Shown here: piece by piece, positions 25,217 to 38,241 of the stretch
Layout: every line of letters begins with the position of its first letter
Position numbering within the stretch: position 1 is the stretch's first letter
DNA from: Halichondria panicea
Lineage: Eukaryota > Porifera > Demospongiae > Suberitida > Halichondriidae
Length of the DNA stretch: 64,000 nt
Direction of reading: 5' to 3'
Assembly (NCBI RefSeq): GCF_963675165.1
Contig: NC_087380.1
Location: 3,897,803 to 3,961,802 of the forward strand
Made by a program: the position numbers and the translations under genes
The notes under the pieces: model-generated
What the model saw: the letters and a program-made list of their open reading frames with translations, nothing else
Database searches by the model: none
Told to the model about the DNA's origin: nothing

Positions 25217-25625
25217 TACCGTATATGCTCGATCAGAGGCCGCTCTTGTATAAAGGCCGCACTCAAATAGTAGCCTTCCTTGCTAGCAAAATGAAACATT
25301 TAGTAGCCGCTCTCAAATAGTAGCCTCCCATAAGCCTCAGTGAACTTTGACTCTAGCATTTCTGCACCTGGCAGCCAAAAAAATTATTACTAGCAGCTAG
25401 CTACATGTACGTAGCTATGAGTAGCAGCTTGTTAGTGCTTCACAAAGACTTTCTCATGGCAGAGTTCAAGTTTATGCAGGTGAAAACAACTTTTGATGAC
25501 AAAACTAAATTATCTGGAGCTAATAAACGCCGCTCTTGAACAGTGGCCCCTCTTGAATTGTAGCCTCCTCTTCCAGCAAAATGAAACATTTAGTAGCCGC
25601 GGCTCCTGATCAAGCATATACGGTA
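25217..25625. repeat. Inverted-repeat element, family D
   Basis: Starts TACCGTATATGCTCGATCAG and ends CTGATCAAGCATATACGGTA. Inside, blocks of GTAGCCGCTCTCAAATAGTAG and AAAATGAAACATTTAGTAGC recur. A second copy lies in an intron of the Rab-like gene (45727-46064). It occupies the RFX-CCDC171 intergenic gap. Confidence 0.82.
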
Positions 25626-25798
25626 CTTGACAACCATAAGTTGGTAATGATCGACATAATTACGCTAGCTTAGGCGCTCTGGTTCAAAGGCTCAGAGTTG
25701 GGTTCAAAGTGATTTCAAGGTATGGCCGACCATGGTGTTAGGCGCTGCGCCTAGGCGGCGCTAGCATACTGATAGGCACAGCGAAGAGAATTTTAGAA

Positions 25799-28700
25799 AT
25801 GGAAGAGGAAATGGAAGAGAAGTTTGTGGACAAAGGTATCTGCATCACAGGAACACAGTAGCTAATGTATGAATATTCTGTATCAGCTAGTTTCTATGAT
25901 ATGAATATCGGTAGTGAATAGTGCAGTGGTATTTTATCAAAACTGCTTATGTAGAGTGTTTTTCACATGGTGTAGATAATATGTTGAAGTTGCAGCAGCG
26001 AGTGGCTCAGCTTGAGAGCCAGTTAGCTGAGAGTATCAGACAACACAACCAGGAGGTGGGTGTCATAAACATAGTATGGTGTGACCAGCACTGTTATTAT
26101 AATTATATACAATTTTCAAATACTATGTTCCTAAACAAACTGCTACTCTGTTTAAATTGTGCTTGTTGCTAGAAATGTGTCTGTGTACTGTACTATAATT
26201 ATGATGTCTATAATTATAGCTAGAATCTAGCTATATAGCTAGCTTGTAGCAGAATGGGTAAGGTAATTTGGAAAGGGGTGGGGCTGACCATACGCCTCCA
26301 TTTATAGTAGAGCACCAACTGCCAATACGGTTGAAGAGATATAAACAACACATCTTGATTGTCCTGACAAGTTGTCCCAGCATAATACATAATACTTGTC
26401 CTAGCATAATATATTTTGTTCTGCCATCAGGTGATATTGGTCGGACACTAAATTACTCACGCAATTTCTTTAGTAAAAAAAATTAAGAGTTTAGAAAAGG
26501 TAAGGTAATGCTTGTTCATAAAATAGAAGCTTACCTAGTCGTCTTGTCACTCTGCTTCATATATATCTAGGCCTGCTTTTGCACATTGAACAAAGACACA
26601 TGATAGCCTCGATCCCAGGCCGAGTTTTCGCTTTTATAACGGTTAGGCGAACAACTAGGCCTGGTACTAGTTGTCTGCACATGCGTCAAATTTTCATTAT
26701 ATTTGTGGTCGGCAAAAATATTTAGAAATGAAAATGCACAGAGTGAGTACACAAAAGATGCACATAGGGAGCTGCTTCACAAAGGCCTGGGGAGTTGCCA
26801 GTTGTGCTGCAGCACGATTACAGTGACCCAGGGCAACTTCAGAATGATTGAATGCCTTCAAATTACGTTTCAAAAAGATTTAGCAGGCTGCTGGACTTCT
26901 CTGATTCTAGTCAACTCGTAACTCAGTTAAATTTTGCTTGAGAAAACGTAGATTCTCTTGATGCCTCTGAGCTACCCAGCAACGCCTGAACGAGCAGGTC
27001 ATACTCCAGTCCTGTAAGTATATGACAATATCAAAGACGGTTAAACCCTTACCTCAAACCGTCCAGTTTCGTCCGTCAGTATAGCCAAGAGGAGCACTGT
27101 TGGGATAGTTGGATATTAGCCATTGCTCCTGTACAGAGAAGTAGATATTCTAAATACGTGTAGATCTATATACATATTAAATTTCTCGTATTAAACAGGT
27201 TATAGTGTCATTGTCGACGAGCTGATGATGGCAGCACCAAGTTCTCTAGCTCACACTCTTCACTTGATCCACCATATTAATGATGAAACTATAGTCTACA
27301 TAGATCTTGCCAAACATGAACAAAACTTGATAGCATAGGGCCCACACAAAAATATCTAACCTTAACAAGCTTGACAAAGCTTTATACCTCTTCCCTTGTT
27401 GTTCAGTCTTCAGAATAATGTTTTCTAAGCTTTAGAGAAGAGAGAAGCTTCAGCTAAGAGCCATTCCACTATCCACCAATAATGATAAACGGGAACTGAC
27501 TTCTAGTACACGATAGTACACGAATATAAATGTCACAAAAGTGAACGAGAATATACTATTAGCCAGAATTGGGCTAATTGGTTGACGCATGCGCAGGCAA
27601 CTAGTACCAGGCCTAGTTGTTCGCCTAACCGTTATAAAAGCGAAAACTCGACCTGGGATCGAGGCTAAGACACATGACTGATATGAGATCATTATTTTAG
27701 TGCGTATACACATTATCTATGACCTTTGGCGTTCAATCTTTGCATGCCAGGACATTATGACCGAGACAGTAGTTAAATGGCCGGTCAAAATAGTAAATTG
27801 ACCGATGACCGAATGTTATTTATACCTCTGGGTTGTACCTCTCATTCCTCCAGTGAATGTGATGGGCGTGGTTTGATTTGGTAGACTGATAGCAAGAGCA
27901 CATAATGTGCTCTACTGATAGTCATACTTTTGGATATGTTGTAGCTTATTCATTCACCAACACAATGATATCAGCAGATTTTCTTAGAAACGTTCCAATC
28001 ATAAGATATTTACGTTTAGGTACAACTACTCACACATTTTTGGTATTCTATTCGATGCACTGTAGTACAAGGGCCGGCAGTGTGGTCCTACCTATTAGCT
28101 TGTAGTCTATCACAAAGGGCAGCAATTGACAGCAAATGGACTTGCCATACCATGTTGAAAACCAGACAAAAACATTTCTTCCTTCTGACAGAAGCTTGAG
28201 AGCCTGGACCTGTTATGCAATGAGAGTGAGGCCTTCTTGCTTCAGCAAAACAACTTAAACTTGTCATAGCTAGCTAGCTAGATAAACTATGGCTAGATTT
28301 TAGTCACTTGAGAGCACACGCAGAGCTAAATTACAGTATTAAACTTATACGGGGAAATATGACAGGAAACATAATGTGAAGAATGTCTGCTTTTGTTTCC
28401 GGTTCCTAACCACGCCCAGATACAATCAATACCAAGTCGTATTTTTCTATTAAGGCGTGGGAACAAGGCTACTACAACACATGCATGCATGCCCCCTCCA
28501 GGCTGGAGACCTACAAAACGCTGTGGTGAGGATAGGCTCCAAACTGGAGCAAGGGGAGGCACAGAGACATAGCCTGGAGTATCAGCTCACACTATCACAG
28601 AAAGATGGTCGTCAACATATTGACTTACTTGAACAGAGAGAGAAGGAATGGAATACGTTGAAGCAGTCGTTTCAAGGTTGGCTCATCACTAACCAAGTAT

Positions 28701-31700
28701 AGTATTATACCCAAAAAATGTTTTGTCGTAAAGGCACATGATATATTTGGCTGTAATTTACAAGAGCATCACTGTGCATTTAAAGTGCAATGTGTTCAAA
28801 CCTGTTCGTGTAACATTGAAACAATCCCCCTTCCCCCAGAGCGTGTCTCCCAGCTGACGACTCAGTGCCAGGGCTGGAGGAGCACTCTGGACACAGTGCA
28901 GCAAGCCAGGGCCAAGGAGAGGGCAGAGCAGCAGCAGCAACTCACCATACAGGTAAGGACCAGTAGTTGCTTGTATTGTAGTGGTGTAGAATGGCAGTAG
29001 AATCGAGTAGAATAGCAGAGTATGTGCACACAGGCGTGTACCCTTGTTGAAGGAGTACCGTCCGTATAGCAGATTTCGAGGGTATAAACTTTCGTGGAAA
29101 GACAGTTAGAAAGGTTTTCACGTATTTAATTTGCAGCATTATATTAAATTTATGGGTATAAATGTTCAAGATACATACACCCTCCCTCGAAATATACCCA
29201 TTTGACATGGTGAAGTAGTCATTTCATGCCATAAAACGTCTGGTGAACGGAATGAGAGTATTATGGTTGTTTTAGTTAATGTTGGGATCGTATTGATTGC
29301 ATCAACACTCAACACAGAAAAGTGAACTTTTGCAACAGACTACCCTCTACCGAAAGTTGGAATTGGTGCACCAACAACAAGCCCTGGACAACACATCATT
29401 GACAGAGTAATTACCTCTTTAACTAAATTTCACGCTGTGTTTATTCTAATGTAATCCCCAGGTCTGTCTCTGCACTGGAGAGCAAACTTGACAGTGTAGA
29501 AGGAGATTTGTCAGACAAGAGTGAGTGTGTGGTAAGTCTCACTCGGGAGCTAGAGGAAGCCAAACAAGAAGGAAATAGCTTTAGAATGCACTGGAAGGTC
29601 AGTCTGAACTTATCACACTCTGCTAATGGAGTTGCAATAAGAAGAGTACAAGACGTAATGTAATGTCTTTCGTTGTGCAAGACCACACCTAAATGCTTGC
29701 TTTAGATGTATATGTACATGCTCTAACAACTTACTAGGTGTTGATGGATGGCTTATGCTTCACGTAACTCTGCACACAGTTAGCACACAAGCAGTTGTAA
29801 ATTGTACAGCGCCCCCATGTTAATAGTGGACAAAGTTACATGGATATTGTCTGTCATGCAGGCTGCTGATGAGAGGGCCAGTAGTCTGAAGGGCCGGATG
29901 GAGTCATTACAATCTGAGCTGAGGACAGCTCAGTCTGGCTTAAAGGCCGGGTCTCATAGAACCAGAGAGTTGGAGACACTTCTGGGAGAGCAACACTCAG
30001 CACACGATCAGGTACGGGCATCTGATTCACAACAATTAATGGTACCGTACATGTAAATAAAATATATAGCTAGTCGAGTCAGTTAAAATTCTCAGTTTTG
30101 ACATTGATAATATTCATGTGTCTCAACTCCCTACTCAGGTAGTGTGTTCCTTGGAGGAGACTAGAGCATCTGTCAGTACACTTCAGGCCTCCCTCAAGAA
30201 AGAGAAGGACAAATCAGCCACAATCAATGACCAGCTACACAAGTGAGCACTCTACAGTACATTGCTTAGTACTGTTTGGTATTCTCTTCGTACGTATATA
30301 CCGTATAGCGGGAAAATTTCGCGGGTGCAAATTTTCGCTATTTGGCTCCAGAGCCCTCAGCAGAAATGTTCTTGGGTTCTAATATTCTCGTTTTAATGCC
30401 AGGAAACCACACCCACCAATAGCTTTGCATGTGAAATACCGGTGCGTGGAAGTTTTAATTTTCATATTAACTACTCTGCTCTCGAAAAAACGCAAAATTT
30501 TGCACCCCACGAAAATTTCCCGCTATACGGTACATGTAAGCGTCCTGTGCAGGTTTTGTACCACAAAAATATTTTTTATGTTAGTACGCACAAGTTCTCT
30601 GAGGCTGAGTCACTACTGTTCAATTACTAAGTCTCGACTCACATAATTATTATTAGCACGCACGCACACGCACACACGCACACACACACACACACACACA
30701 CGTGTACACATTAATTTTCGTACATGTTTATACTGTGCTACACTTGTAGGAAGGAGAGTGAGTGTGAGTCACTGAGACAACAAAAGAGAGAGAAGCAATC
30801 GCTCATCTCAGAGCTCTCACACCAACTACAGCTGCACAAGAGTAACCTTCAGACACTCAAGGAGGAGCTAAACACGGTATGTGGATACATGTACCTCCTA
30901 TTCCAACTTAACCGTACAGGGTCCAGTGAGAAATTAAGTGTGCTGTAATTGTCTTTGTACAACAGCAGTACATATTACTTATTTTTTGATCGTGATGTGC
31001 ATACGTGTGTTCTTCCCCTACCCCTCAGACCAAGCAGAGACAGTCGCTCTTGGAAGAGTCCCACAATGCCTCCATCCAGGACGTGGACTCTCTCCTCAAC
31101 TCATTCACAGCCAAACACCTGCCTCTAACAAGTGAGTTCGCGTGTATGAGATACACTGTATAGTGGGTGTCATTGTACAGTACACATGGATTTTAGATTA
31201 TAGGTATAATCCATATGCACTGTATTATGAATAATTATGTATAATTATTACATGTTGTCGCTAGCTATCTTCGAGGGAATACAAGTGGAGTGTTGAGCAT
31301 CCAATTCTAATTATACAGGTAGCCCTCAGAAAGCTTTAGTTATACATTTCAATCTGATCAACTGTAGCTGGCCAAACCGTACTGCTCTGTCACTTTTTGT
31401 AGTACGTAGTTTAACATGGTTAGGCTGTTCACAATAAATTTATCGTAATAATTATGTAGGTCACAGTACAGCTCCACCCACTACTGATGTTTCCCAACTA
31501 CCCGATAAAGCCCGGCGATTTTTGAAGGGTGTATTGTCCCACTTGGTCAAGGTTGAGTCTAACGTCAACCAGTTGTCTTCTGATCTCCAGGCTGAAAGAT
31601 GTAAGGTGCAGGAGATGAGCAAGGAGTGTGCCAGCTATCGTGATGTGGTTACAGCCAGGACAACGGTAAATGCAGTGAGTGAGAGCTTCATGTTTGTCAT

Positions 31701-34700
31701 TTCGATACGTGTATGTAGCATTGTATATAATTATACCAAAAACACTGTCGAAGTGTTACAACTTTTTAGCAGTATACTACAGAAACAAATAGGCTTAGGT
31801 ACGGTGTAGTAATTTTTCTCTTACATGTACATGTACGTATATTGGTTGTGTTACATAGTAAGCGTAGTAGTAATATAATTGTGCAGGTCTTAACTCTTGC
31901 ATAACAAAATATTCTCACTTCTTGCATGCATACATTATATTACATTCTTATTGTGCTAAGTACTGTGAACTCTACCCCCCCCCCCACACACGTACACACA
32001 GGAGGCAGAGCATAGACTGGGTGCCAACAGTAAGGAAATATCTCGTCTCACCACTGAACTATCTCACACCAAGACAGTTAACACCTCACTGACATCACGA
32101 CTAGAACAGCTAGTCCAACTCAAACAGCAAGTACACTCTGAGTACACCTCCACACTCAACGAGCTGAAAACTCTCCGAAAGACACACGCTGATGCTGTTA
32201 CCAATCATTGCAAGTATCTACACACACTCCTCTCATCCCTCAATGCTTCAAAGACCAAAAACAGTTCATCCAGTGAATGTGGATCCGATTCTGAATTGAT
32301 TAGCTTGGGCTCAGATCAAAACAAGTGGGAAAGACTGGCTGGCTCTGTGACTACTGCAATTGTAGCTCTGGCAGATGCCCTCAAGCGGACCAAGAAGGAA
32401 GCTAAACACCTTCAAGCCACCAATACCAGTCTAGTGGCCACACTACAGTCAACTGATGATATGTACAAGGAGAGCATGGGGAAGATGACCTCAAATATGG
32501 AGTCACAAGAGAGACATTGGGCAGAGAGGACTAATGAACTAAAAATTCTATACGATACCAAGTTGATTGAGAGCAAAGAAAGGTGTTTGGAAACTGAACA
32601 GCAAATTGTTGGGCTAAAGCAAGAAATTGAAACTTCTTCAAGTGAAAGGAATCACTACAAGACGATGCTGGATCAGGCCAAACAGAGAATCGAAGAAATT
32701 AACAATTTACTACAAGAAAAAACATTAAGGCTATCGACATTGAATCAAAAACTCGAAGAGTGCTTAAACAAAGAGAAGGAATTTTCACTTAAAAATCAAC
32801 AACTTGAGGAACAGCTCAGCCAAGTACAAGAAGTTCACAGAGGCTACAAGAACGATCGAGCTTGTCTGCTTGCCTGTAATTGTCTCCTAGCTGGCTCATT
32901 GTTCCCAACCTTGGCACGAGTACAAGAGCTAACGAAGCAAAAAAAAGTTCTACTGAGACAGCTAGCCTTGTGTGAGAAGCTTCAACAGCAAGTGATTGGA
33001 ATCGTACGCTCCATTCAGAGTGATATAGGAGAGCCTCAAAGTCAGAGCGTCCTGGAGAATTCACAATGCTCAATAATTGGCAACTCAAAATCACCCACTA
33101 CTCCATTACTAAGGTTCAGAAAGGTCTCGATAGTCATACTCGCAGTAAATCGTCTCAAAAAAATGGATAAACAAACAGCCTGCCTTTTTTCCATTAATCT
33201 TTCCTCTATTTGTAATCATCACATTACTGTACAATTGGGACAACGATTGAGCAAACATTCACACCCTCCTCAGCAACATCAAGCTACAGACATTGCCAGC
33301 TGGCTCAGGAGCGAACGAGTTTTATCTGATGTGAGAGACTGTTTTTCTGATCTACAGTCCACGTTAGACTCGATAACCTCCAAACAAAGCAGCTCGTATA
33401 ACCAGTCTCCAATCAGACAGCGACCGTCTAGCAATCAAAAATTAGAATGCCAAAGAGTTATCATTAATCCAACTAAAAACTGTTTCGTGCAGATATTGGA
33501 AAAGATGAGCTGTCGTTTCCATAGCGATTGTGGGAGTCTAACAAGTGATTCATTGTGCTACCGTCTCGGTCGAGGGTTAGAGAGAGCTCTACACAGCGTG
33601 TCTGGTCAGGGCTATTGCAACTCTACTGAGGTATTACGTGTATGTACAATGTAATAATATTAAAGTAAATTCCTGTAGTTTCCCTTATAAATGTGTGTAA
33701 GACGTGTGCATTTGAGGTCACATGCTAGCCTTGATTCCAGGCCTTGTGAAGGAGGCTAGTCACATATATGTATGCCGATGTAAAATAATGTTCCATGCAT
33801 TTTTTCTGTACACATAAGGGATCTGCCCATACCGTACCCTCGCGATAATACACCCATCATTTCTGTTAACACTTCAGGCATAGAGGGGACTAGCGCTGGC
33901 GTATTTTCGCGCGAACGGTGAGGTTTTACTCAAATATACGCCCACTAAATAATACCTGCAGCCTCGTCTCAATATTTTTCGCTGATAGCATGCAGTTACC
34001 ATACAAATGCATGAACATGTAAAGCCATAGAAAAGTGTTGCTGAACATACTAGGGGGAACAAATTATTTTGTTGCTCATGATGTAGCGGATCAGCAAGTT
34101 GTAAGTCATAATTATTCCTAGAGCGCTATCACTACTACATTCTGGTACTTTCTATAAATTTACAGAAGGAATAGCAAACCAAGGCAAGGTACATGTAACC
34201 TTGAGTCTGTCTACTACATGTAACTAGCTACTGTGACACTAAACTGTTTCTTCACTATGCTCCAACTCTTCATTCTGGGTGGGCATATTATCGAGTCAAA
34301 GTACCCTGGTGCAGGAACTTTGTAACAAAAGAGGGGATGGGCGTATATTGAACACGTGGGCGTATTATTGCGAGGGTATGGTACTGGTCGGGATGGTCGG
34401 CTAACCACATCTTAAGCCTAGTTTACCATAATTATGAAAAGGCAAACTTGTGTGACTGAGGATTAACTACTTCGAAAATATCCCTGCACATAATTATTTG
34501 TCAGGGTGTCATAGGATTTTGTAGTGGAGGGAGGAAATAAAGGCACGCGCAGGGTCATGCAAATAATTTTTTTGGGTGCCATGTTAGTATACAACATACC
34601 GACCCAAGGTGCATTCTGGTTTTGAGGTTGCCTAAGCGTTCTCATTATACAACTAGTACCTGAATAACTTTAGGGGGGATATCCCCCTTCCCCCTGTATG

Positions 34701-35535
34701 ACACCCCCTGCTTGTATACATGCGTGTAACTATTGTGTTTATCCTGTATACATGTATATTCTTAGACTACCACATTCCCTCTACAGTTGTGTGAGTCTCT
34801 CCACACCCAATTGACCAGTCTTATTGGTCGCCTTCACGAGGGTGAGATGAAACGTCACACCCTCTATCTCACTCTGGATCAACACAAGACAGAAATTACC
34901 CGTCTCTCTAGTGCCTGTCAAGATGCACTGGGTCTGGAGTCACAAGTGGAACAACTGAGAAAGGACCTGGCTGGAATGGTCACTCACGAGTGCTACCTAA
35001 ACGTGTGTGGTGATCTGGAAGCGGCATTGAAGAGAGAGCATGAGTTTAAGTTGTCGCTAACTCAGCATGGCGTGGCTGTGAGACAGTTGCAGACTAGGTT
35101 AAAACAAGAGGGACACTCCACTCAGACCAAGAGTGCCGCTCTCTGTGTTCTCGAGAAAGTGAGTTTGTCTTTTACAGTATAATTAAGTACACAAAGGGCT
35201 CTGTAAGAGAAATGCTCATAGCAAGAGTACTAAACACGTTGATATTGTACAGTATATGCAAAACATTTCATACGTGTAGATGTCACGATACTTATGACAT
35301 GTACATTAATAACACAAACATACTCACACAGGAGCTCAACAAACTTCGTGTGAACCTTGAGCACAAAGAAGAGCACCTAGCTGACACGAGGAAGCACTTA
35401 GAGCTGGCTAACAAGGAGAGATTGTCACAGGCCCAGCAGTTAGGGGAGCTTCAATCTGTACTAACCACATGTAAACGTCAAATCGGTCTGGCCCATGCTG
35501 CAGTCACTGCTGAGTCTGCAAGTACAGAAGATTAA
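25799..35535 (+). CDS. CCDC171: CCDC171-like long coiled-coil protein
   Basis: Thirteen exons join in frame into about 1174 codons: 25799-25835, 25976-26055, 28502-28676, 28840-28952, 29318-29406, 29462-29597, 29862-30011, 30139-30242, 30750-30876, 31029-31131, 31460-31665, 32002-33630, 34787-35158 and 35332-35535 (the first two together make the N-terminus). The protein is nearly all coiled coil. Blocks match animal CCDC171 in order: LEQGEAQRHSLEYQL near residue 55, YLHTLLSSLNAS and ALADALKRTKKEAKHL mid-protein, the CLLACNCLLAGSLFPTLAR hydrophobic patch, RFRKVSIVILAVNRLKKM, FVQILEKMS and YRLGRGLERALHSV. Human CCDC171 is about 1326 residues. Its molecular role is poorly known, so none is claimed. 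The 1.63-kb exon at 32002-33630 is by far the largest. It starts 1 kb after RFX on the same strand. Confidence 0.88.
26606..27667. mobile_element. 1.06-kb element with ~85-bp inverted ends in CCDC171 intron 2
   Basis: The left arm starts GCCTCGATCCCAGGCCGAGT and includes AACGGTTAGGCGAACAACTA. The right arm is its near-perfect complement, ending GGGATCGAGGC. No long ORF lies inside. The GCCTCGATCCCAGGCC tip recurs alone elsewhere (57842, and diverged near 33730 and 46086). Confidence 0.75.
29056..29205. repeat. Decayed inverted-repeat element, family C-like
   Basis: Starts TACCGTCCGTATAGCAGATT followed by TCGAGGGTATAAACTTTCGT, and ends with CCTCGAAATATACCCATTTG. The ends are diverged but match the family C arms at 12201-12527. 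Confidence 0.55.
30299..30532. repeat. Inverted-repeat element, family A, copy 2
   Basis: Begins TACCGTATAGCGGGAAAATT and ends ATTTCCCGCTATACGGTA. Its interior matches 1019-1261 (TTTGGCTCCAGAGCCCTCAG, ACCACACCCACCAATAG, ATACCGGTGCGTGG). It lies in a CCDC171 intron. Confidence 0.82.
30657..30705. repeat. (CA)n-type microsatellite
   Basis: A run of CACG/CACA dinucleotide-like units lies in a CCDC171 intron just before the exon at 30750. Confidence 0.85.
33830..34383. repeat. ~555-bp inverted-repeat element, family F
   Basis: Left end TACCGTACCCTCGCGATAAT then ACACCC; right end GGGCGTATTATTGCGAGGGT then ATGGTA. The arms pair with few mismatches. It lies in the last-but-two CCDC171 intron. No transposase ORF is seen. 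Confidence 0.75.
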
Positions 35536-35813
35536 TAGTTGAAAAAAGTGAGAAATTATAAACTTGTACAGGTCTGACTGAAACGATAGTCACTGTGTTT
35601 TTTAGATAAAAATAATGTTCATGTGAAGTGCCTATAATAATTTTTTTTTATAGCTACATGTAATTCATTGTTTCATCCACGCATTAATTTTTGAGAGAAG
35701 GAGGCGACAATTTAGAATACGAAAACAAAATGGGGTCGAGCTGTTTGATAGTACTTTTTCACATCTTGTTCGGGGAAAAGCCCCCTTGATGTGTGAAAAA
35801 TAACCCTGCCCCT

Positions 35814-36300
35814 ATACAGTAGTCTAATCGATTAGAGGCAAGCTGGATAACAGAATATTCCGGATAATCGAATCGATAAACCACACCTTGATCCACCCAC
35901 TTTAAACAGCTGTGCAAATTTAGTGCATGTGGTTGTCTGCACATGCACAGAAGACAGCAGGGTTTCATACAGGATTTTTAGCTTGAAGGGAGAAACATTG
36001 AATTGAGGGAGTCCGGGGGAGGAAAAAATGTTGAGGAATGATTATCTGAGTGCAATTTGGGTCTTCAAACCATTAAATTTTACTAGTCTCAGTGTAGACA
36101 TTAATTTTTTAGGAGCGAATCATCAATTTTGTTCTGGCAGCATTTATTTCTAGGGGGCACCCTCTCCTTGTATGAAACCCTGAACAAGCATGTTTCCATG
36201 GTAACGCTGTTAATTGCGCATGTGGATTAAGTGTCATGCCCATTTTCTGATTATTAGTTGAATTTGACCCTGTATATTTTTTAAGCTGGTTCTACTGTAC
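35814..36300. mobile_element. Pogo/Tigger-like non-autonomous element, diverged
   Basis: The left part carries CAGTAGTCTAATCGATTAGAG and TTCCGGATAATCGAATCGAT, then the block AAACCACACCTTGATCCACC shared with 54251-54472. The right end is TTAAGCTGGTTCTACTGTA. The CAGT...TTATCCGG style of terminus is typical of pogo/Tigger relatives. Confidence 0.55.
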
Positions 36301-37559
36301 CTACCACCATAATTATAGCGGATAATTTGTAAATGTTTGTATAAACTACCCATAATTATTTGTACAGCTCAGGATAGTGACGTTGAACCTATTGCAATAG
36401 AATAACTTCGTAGTTTTATTTTTGTTGATGCTCTACAATACAAAATATACAAAATTAACCTGCTATTAATGTGGATTATTATTAATTATAATTATGGGCA
36501 TGCAAAAAATTCATTAAAATTTTATCGATCATGTATATTCGTGAAATTGACTGCTCATAATATATTCAGTATAAATATGGGAGCAACTGGCAAGGCTATA
36601 TTAATTGCACGAGACTTGGCCGAGTGCTATTAGCCTTGCCAGTGCTTGTTATGAAATTAAATCCCTTATTGCACGAGTAACTATACTATTGATTTCTAAT
36701 CGTGTGTGATGATGAAGTTCTCTGCAGTTTTTAATAACATTTTCGGCCGCGCCATTATTTAATACGTTGTCATTGACAGCGTGCAATTACTGGACCAGAT
36801 GTGATGCAGGATTAATTACTGTACACTCTCTGTCACTAATAGTACATCATACGATTATTATTAGGGTCATTATAATACATCCGATTATTATTATTATTAT
36901 TTCTGCCCTTACAGGTGTATTCTACACAGTTATTATTATACTGAGGTGAGATGGACACACCAAATTCAACTGTGATAGACTGTATGATTGTTATGTTTGT
37001 GGGATATTATATCATGTGTTTTTGTGTTTCTAAGAATCTCTTTTGTTTATCAATGGTTGTTACTCACTCCGTCCGGTAAAGATCATTAATATAGTTGGTT
37101 GGTTTTATGATAATTATAGTGAACATGCAGTACATGTACTTAAATGTTGTTGGCATTTTGTCCATGTCAACATCCAGGGCTAGCACTTCAGTGCTGTTTT
37201 TAACTATAGATTCTAGTTGTTAGTATATAATTTTGATTATGCAGGCCAGGCGTGCATGCATTATAATTATTGAAAACTTTGCAAAGAAGAGTCACAGTGC
37301 ATTTTAAAACATAAAATCAATACACAACTATAGCTAAAAAAAGCAGTCAATCAACCTCTTGACGCAAAAACAATCATTTGTCCATTCACCAAGGTTATTC
37401 CAGGCTGGGACACTAATGCAGTTCTGGCGTGAGCTCAATTGCTACTATGGTTATTCCATTTCACAGAGCATGCCACAATTGTACTGAATGAGATTGTACG
37501 ATGGAGATATTTTTTCGATCGCGAGTTTGTGAGATGATTCTATATAGCTTGTGAAGGGA

Positions 37560-38195
37560 TATTCAGCGACAATATTTATTTATGATGTGCTCGAGTCAGT
37601 GTACGTACATGTGCTTTATGAGTCCAAACTTCAAGAAACTCCTGAATTTTAAATCGACTCTTTCAACAAGTAAGGTACCTGACAGAACGAAGGGTGATAA
37701 TTTTTATGATGTGATTCAGTGTACGTGCGTGCTTTAAGTTATACTCCATGAATCCAAACTTCAAGAAACTCCTGAACTTAATTCGGCTCTTTCAACAAGT
37801 AAGGTACCTGACAGAATGAAGGGTGACAATATGATGTGAGTCAGTGCACATGCTTTAAGTTACTCCATGAGTACAAACTTCAAGAAACTCCTGAATTTTA
37901 ATTCAACTCAGATAAGGTATACCTGACAGAGCAAAGGGTGACAAGTGTACGTGCACGTGCTTTAATTTACTCCATGATACGAGTATGAATTTTAATTCGA
38001 CTGTTTCAACGAGTATAAGGCACCGGACAGAACGAAGAGTGATAATTTTTATGATGAGAGTGAGTGTACGTGTACGTGCTTTAATTTTTAATTATACTCC
38101 ATGAATCCAAACTTCAAGAAACTCCTGAATTTTATTTCGACTCTTTTTGGTACTGGTCCTGACAGAACGAAGGCCGAAATAGTGAAGAGACAATT
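37560..38195. repeat. Tandem array of ~110-130-bp units, about five copies
   Basis: Each unit contains CAAACTTCAAGAAACTCCTG, then a TCGACTCTTTCAACAAGTAA block, GACAGAACGAAGGGTGA and a GTACGTGCTTTA-type block. Units drift and vary in length. The array ends about 50 bp from the stop of the coiled-coil gene. Confidence 0.8.
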
Positions 38196-38241
38196 AATTT
38201 ATCCGATTACATGTACGTGAATATTTTGGGGGTGTGAGAAA

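Larger units (their letters stand above)
35536..38241. other. Non-coding region between convergent CCDC171 and coiled-coil gene
   Basis: No gene is supported. It holds a pogo/Tigger-like inverted-repeat element (35814-36300), AT-rich low-complexity DNA with many AATTAT runs, and a tandem array of ~115-bp units (37560-38195) that runs up to the end of the minus-strand gene. Confidence 0.6.

Noticed and set aside
26980-27013. Possible extra CCDC171 exon (QRLNEQVILQS)
   Set aside because: It has an acceptor and a donor, but its length leaves the wrong phase for the next exon. The exons on either side join directly in frame, and it lies inside an inverted-repeat element.
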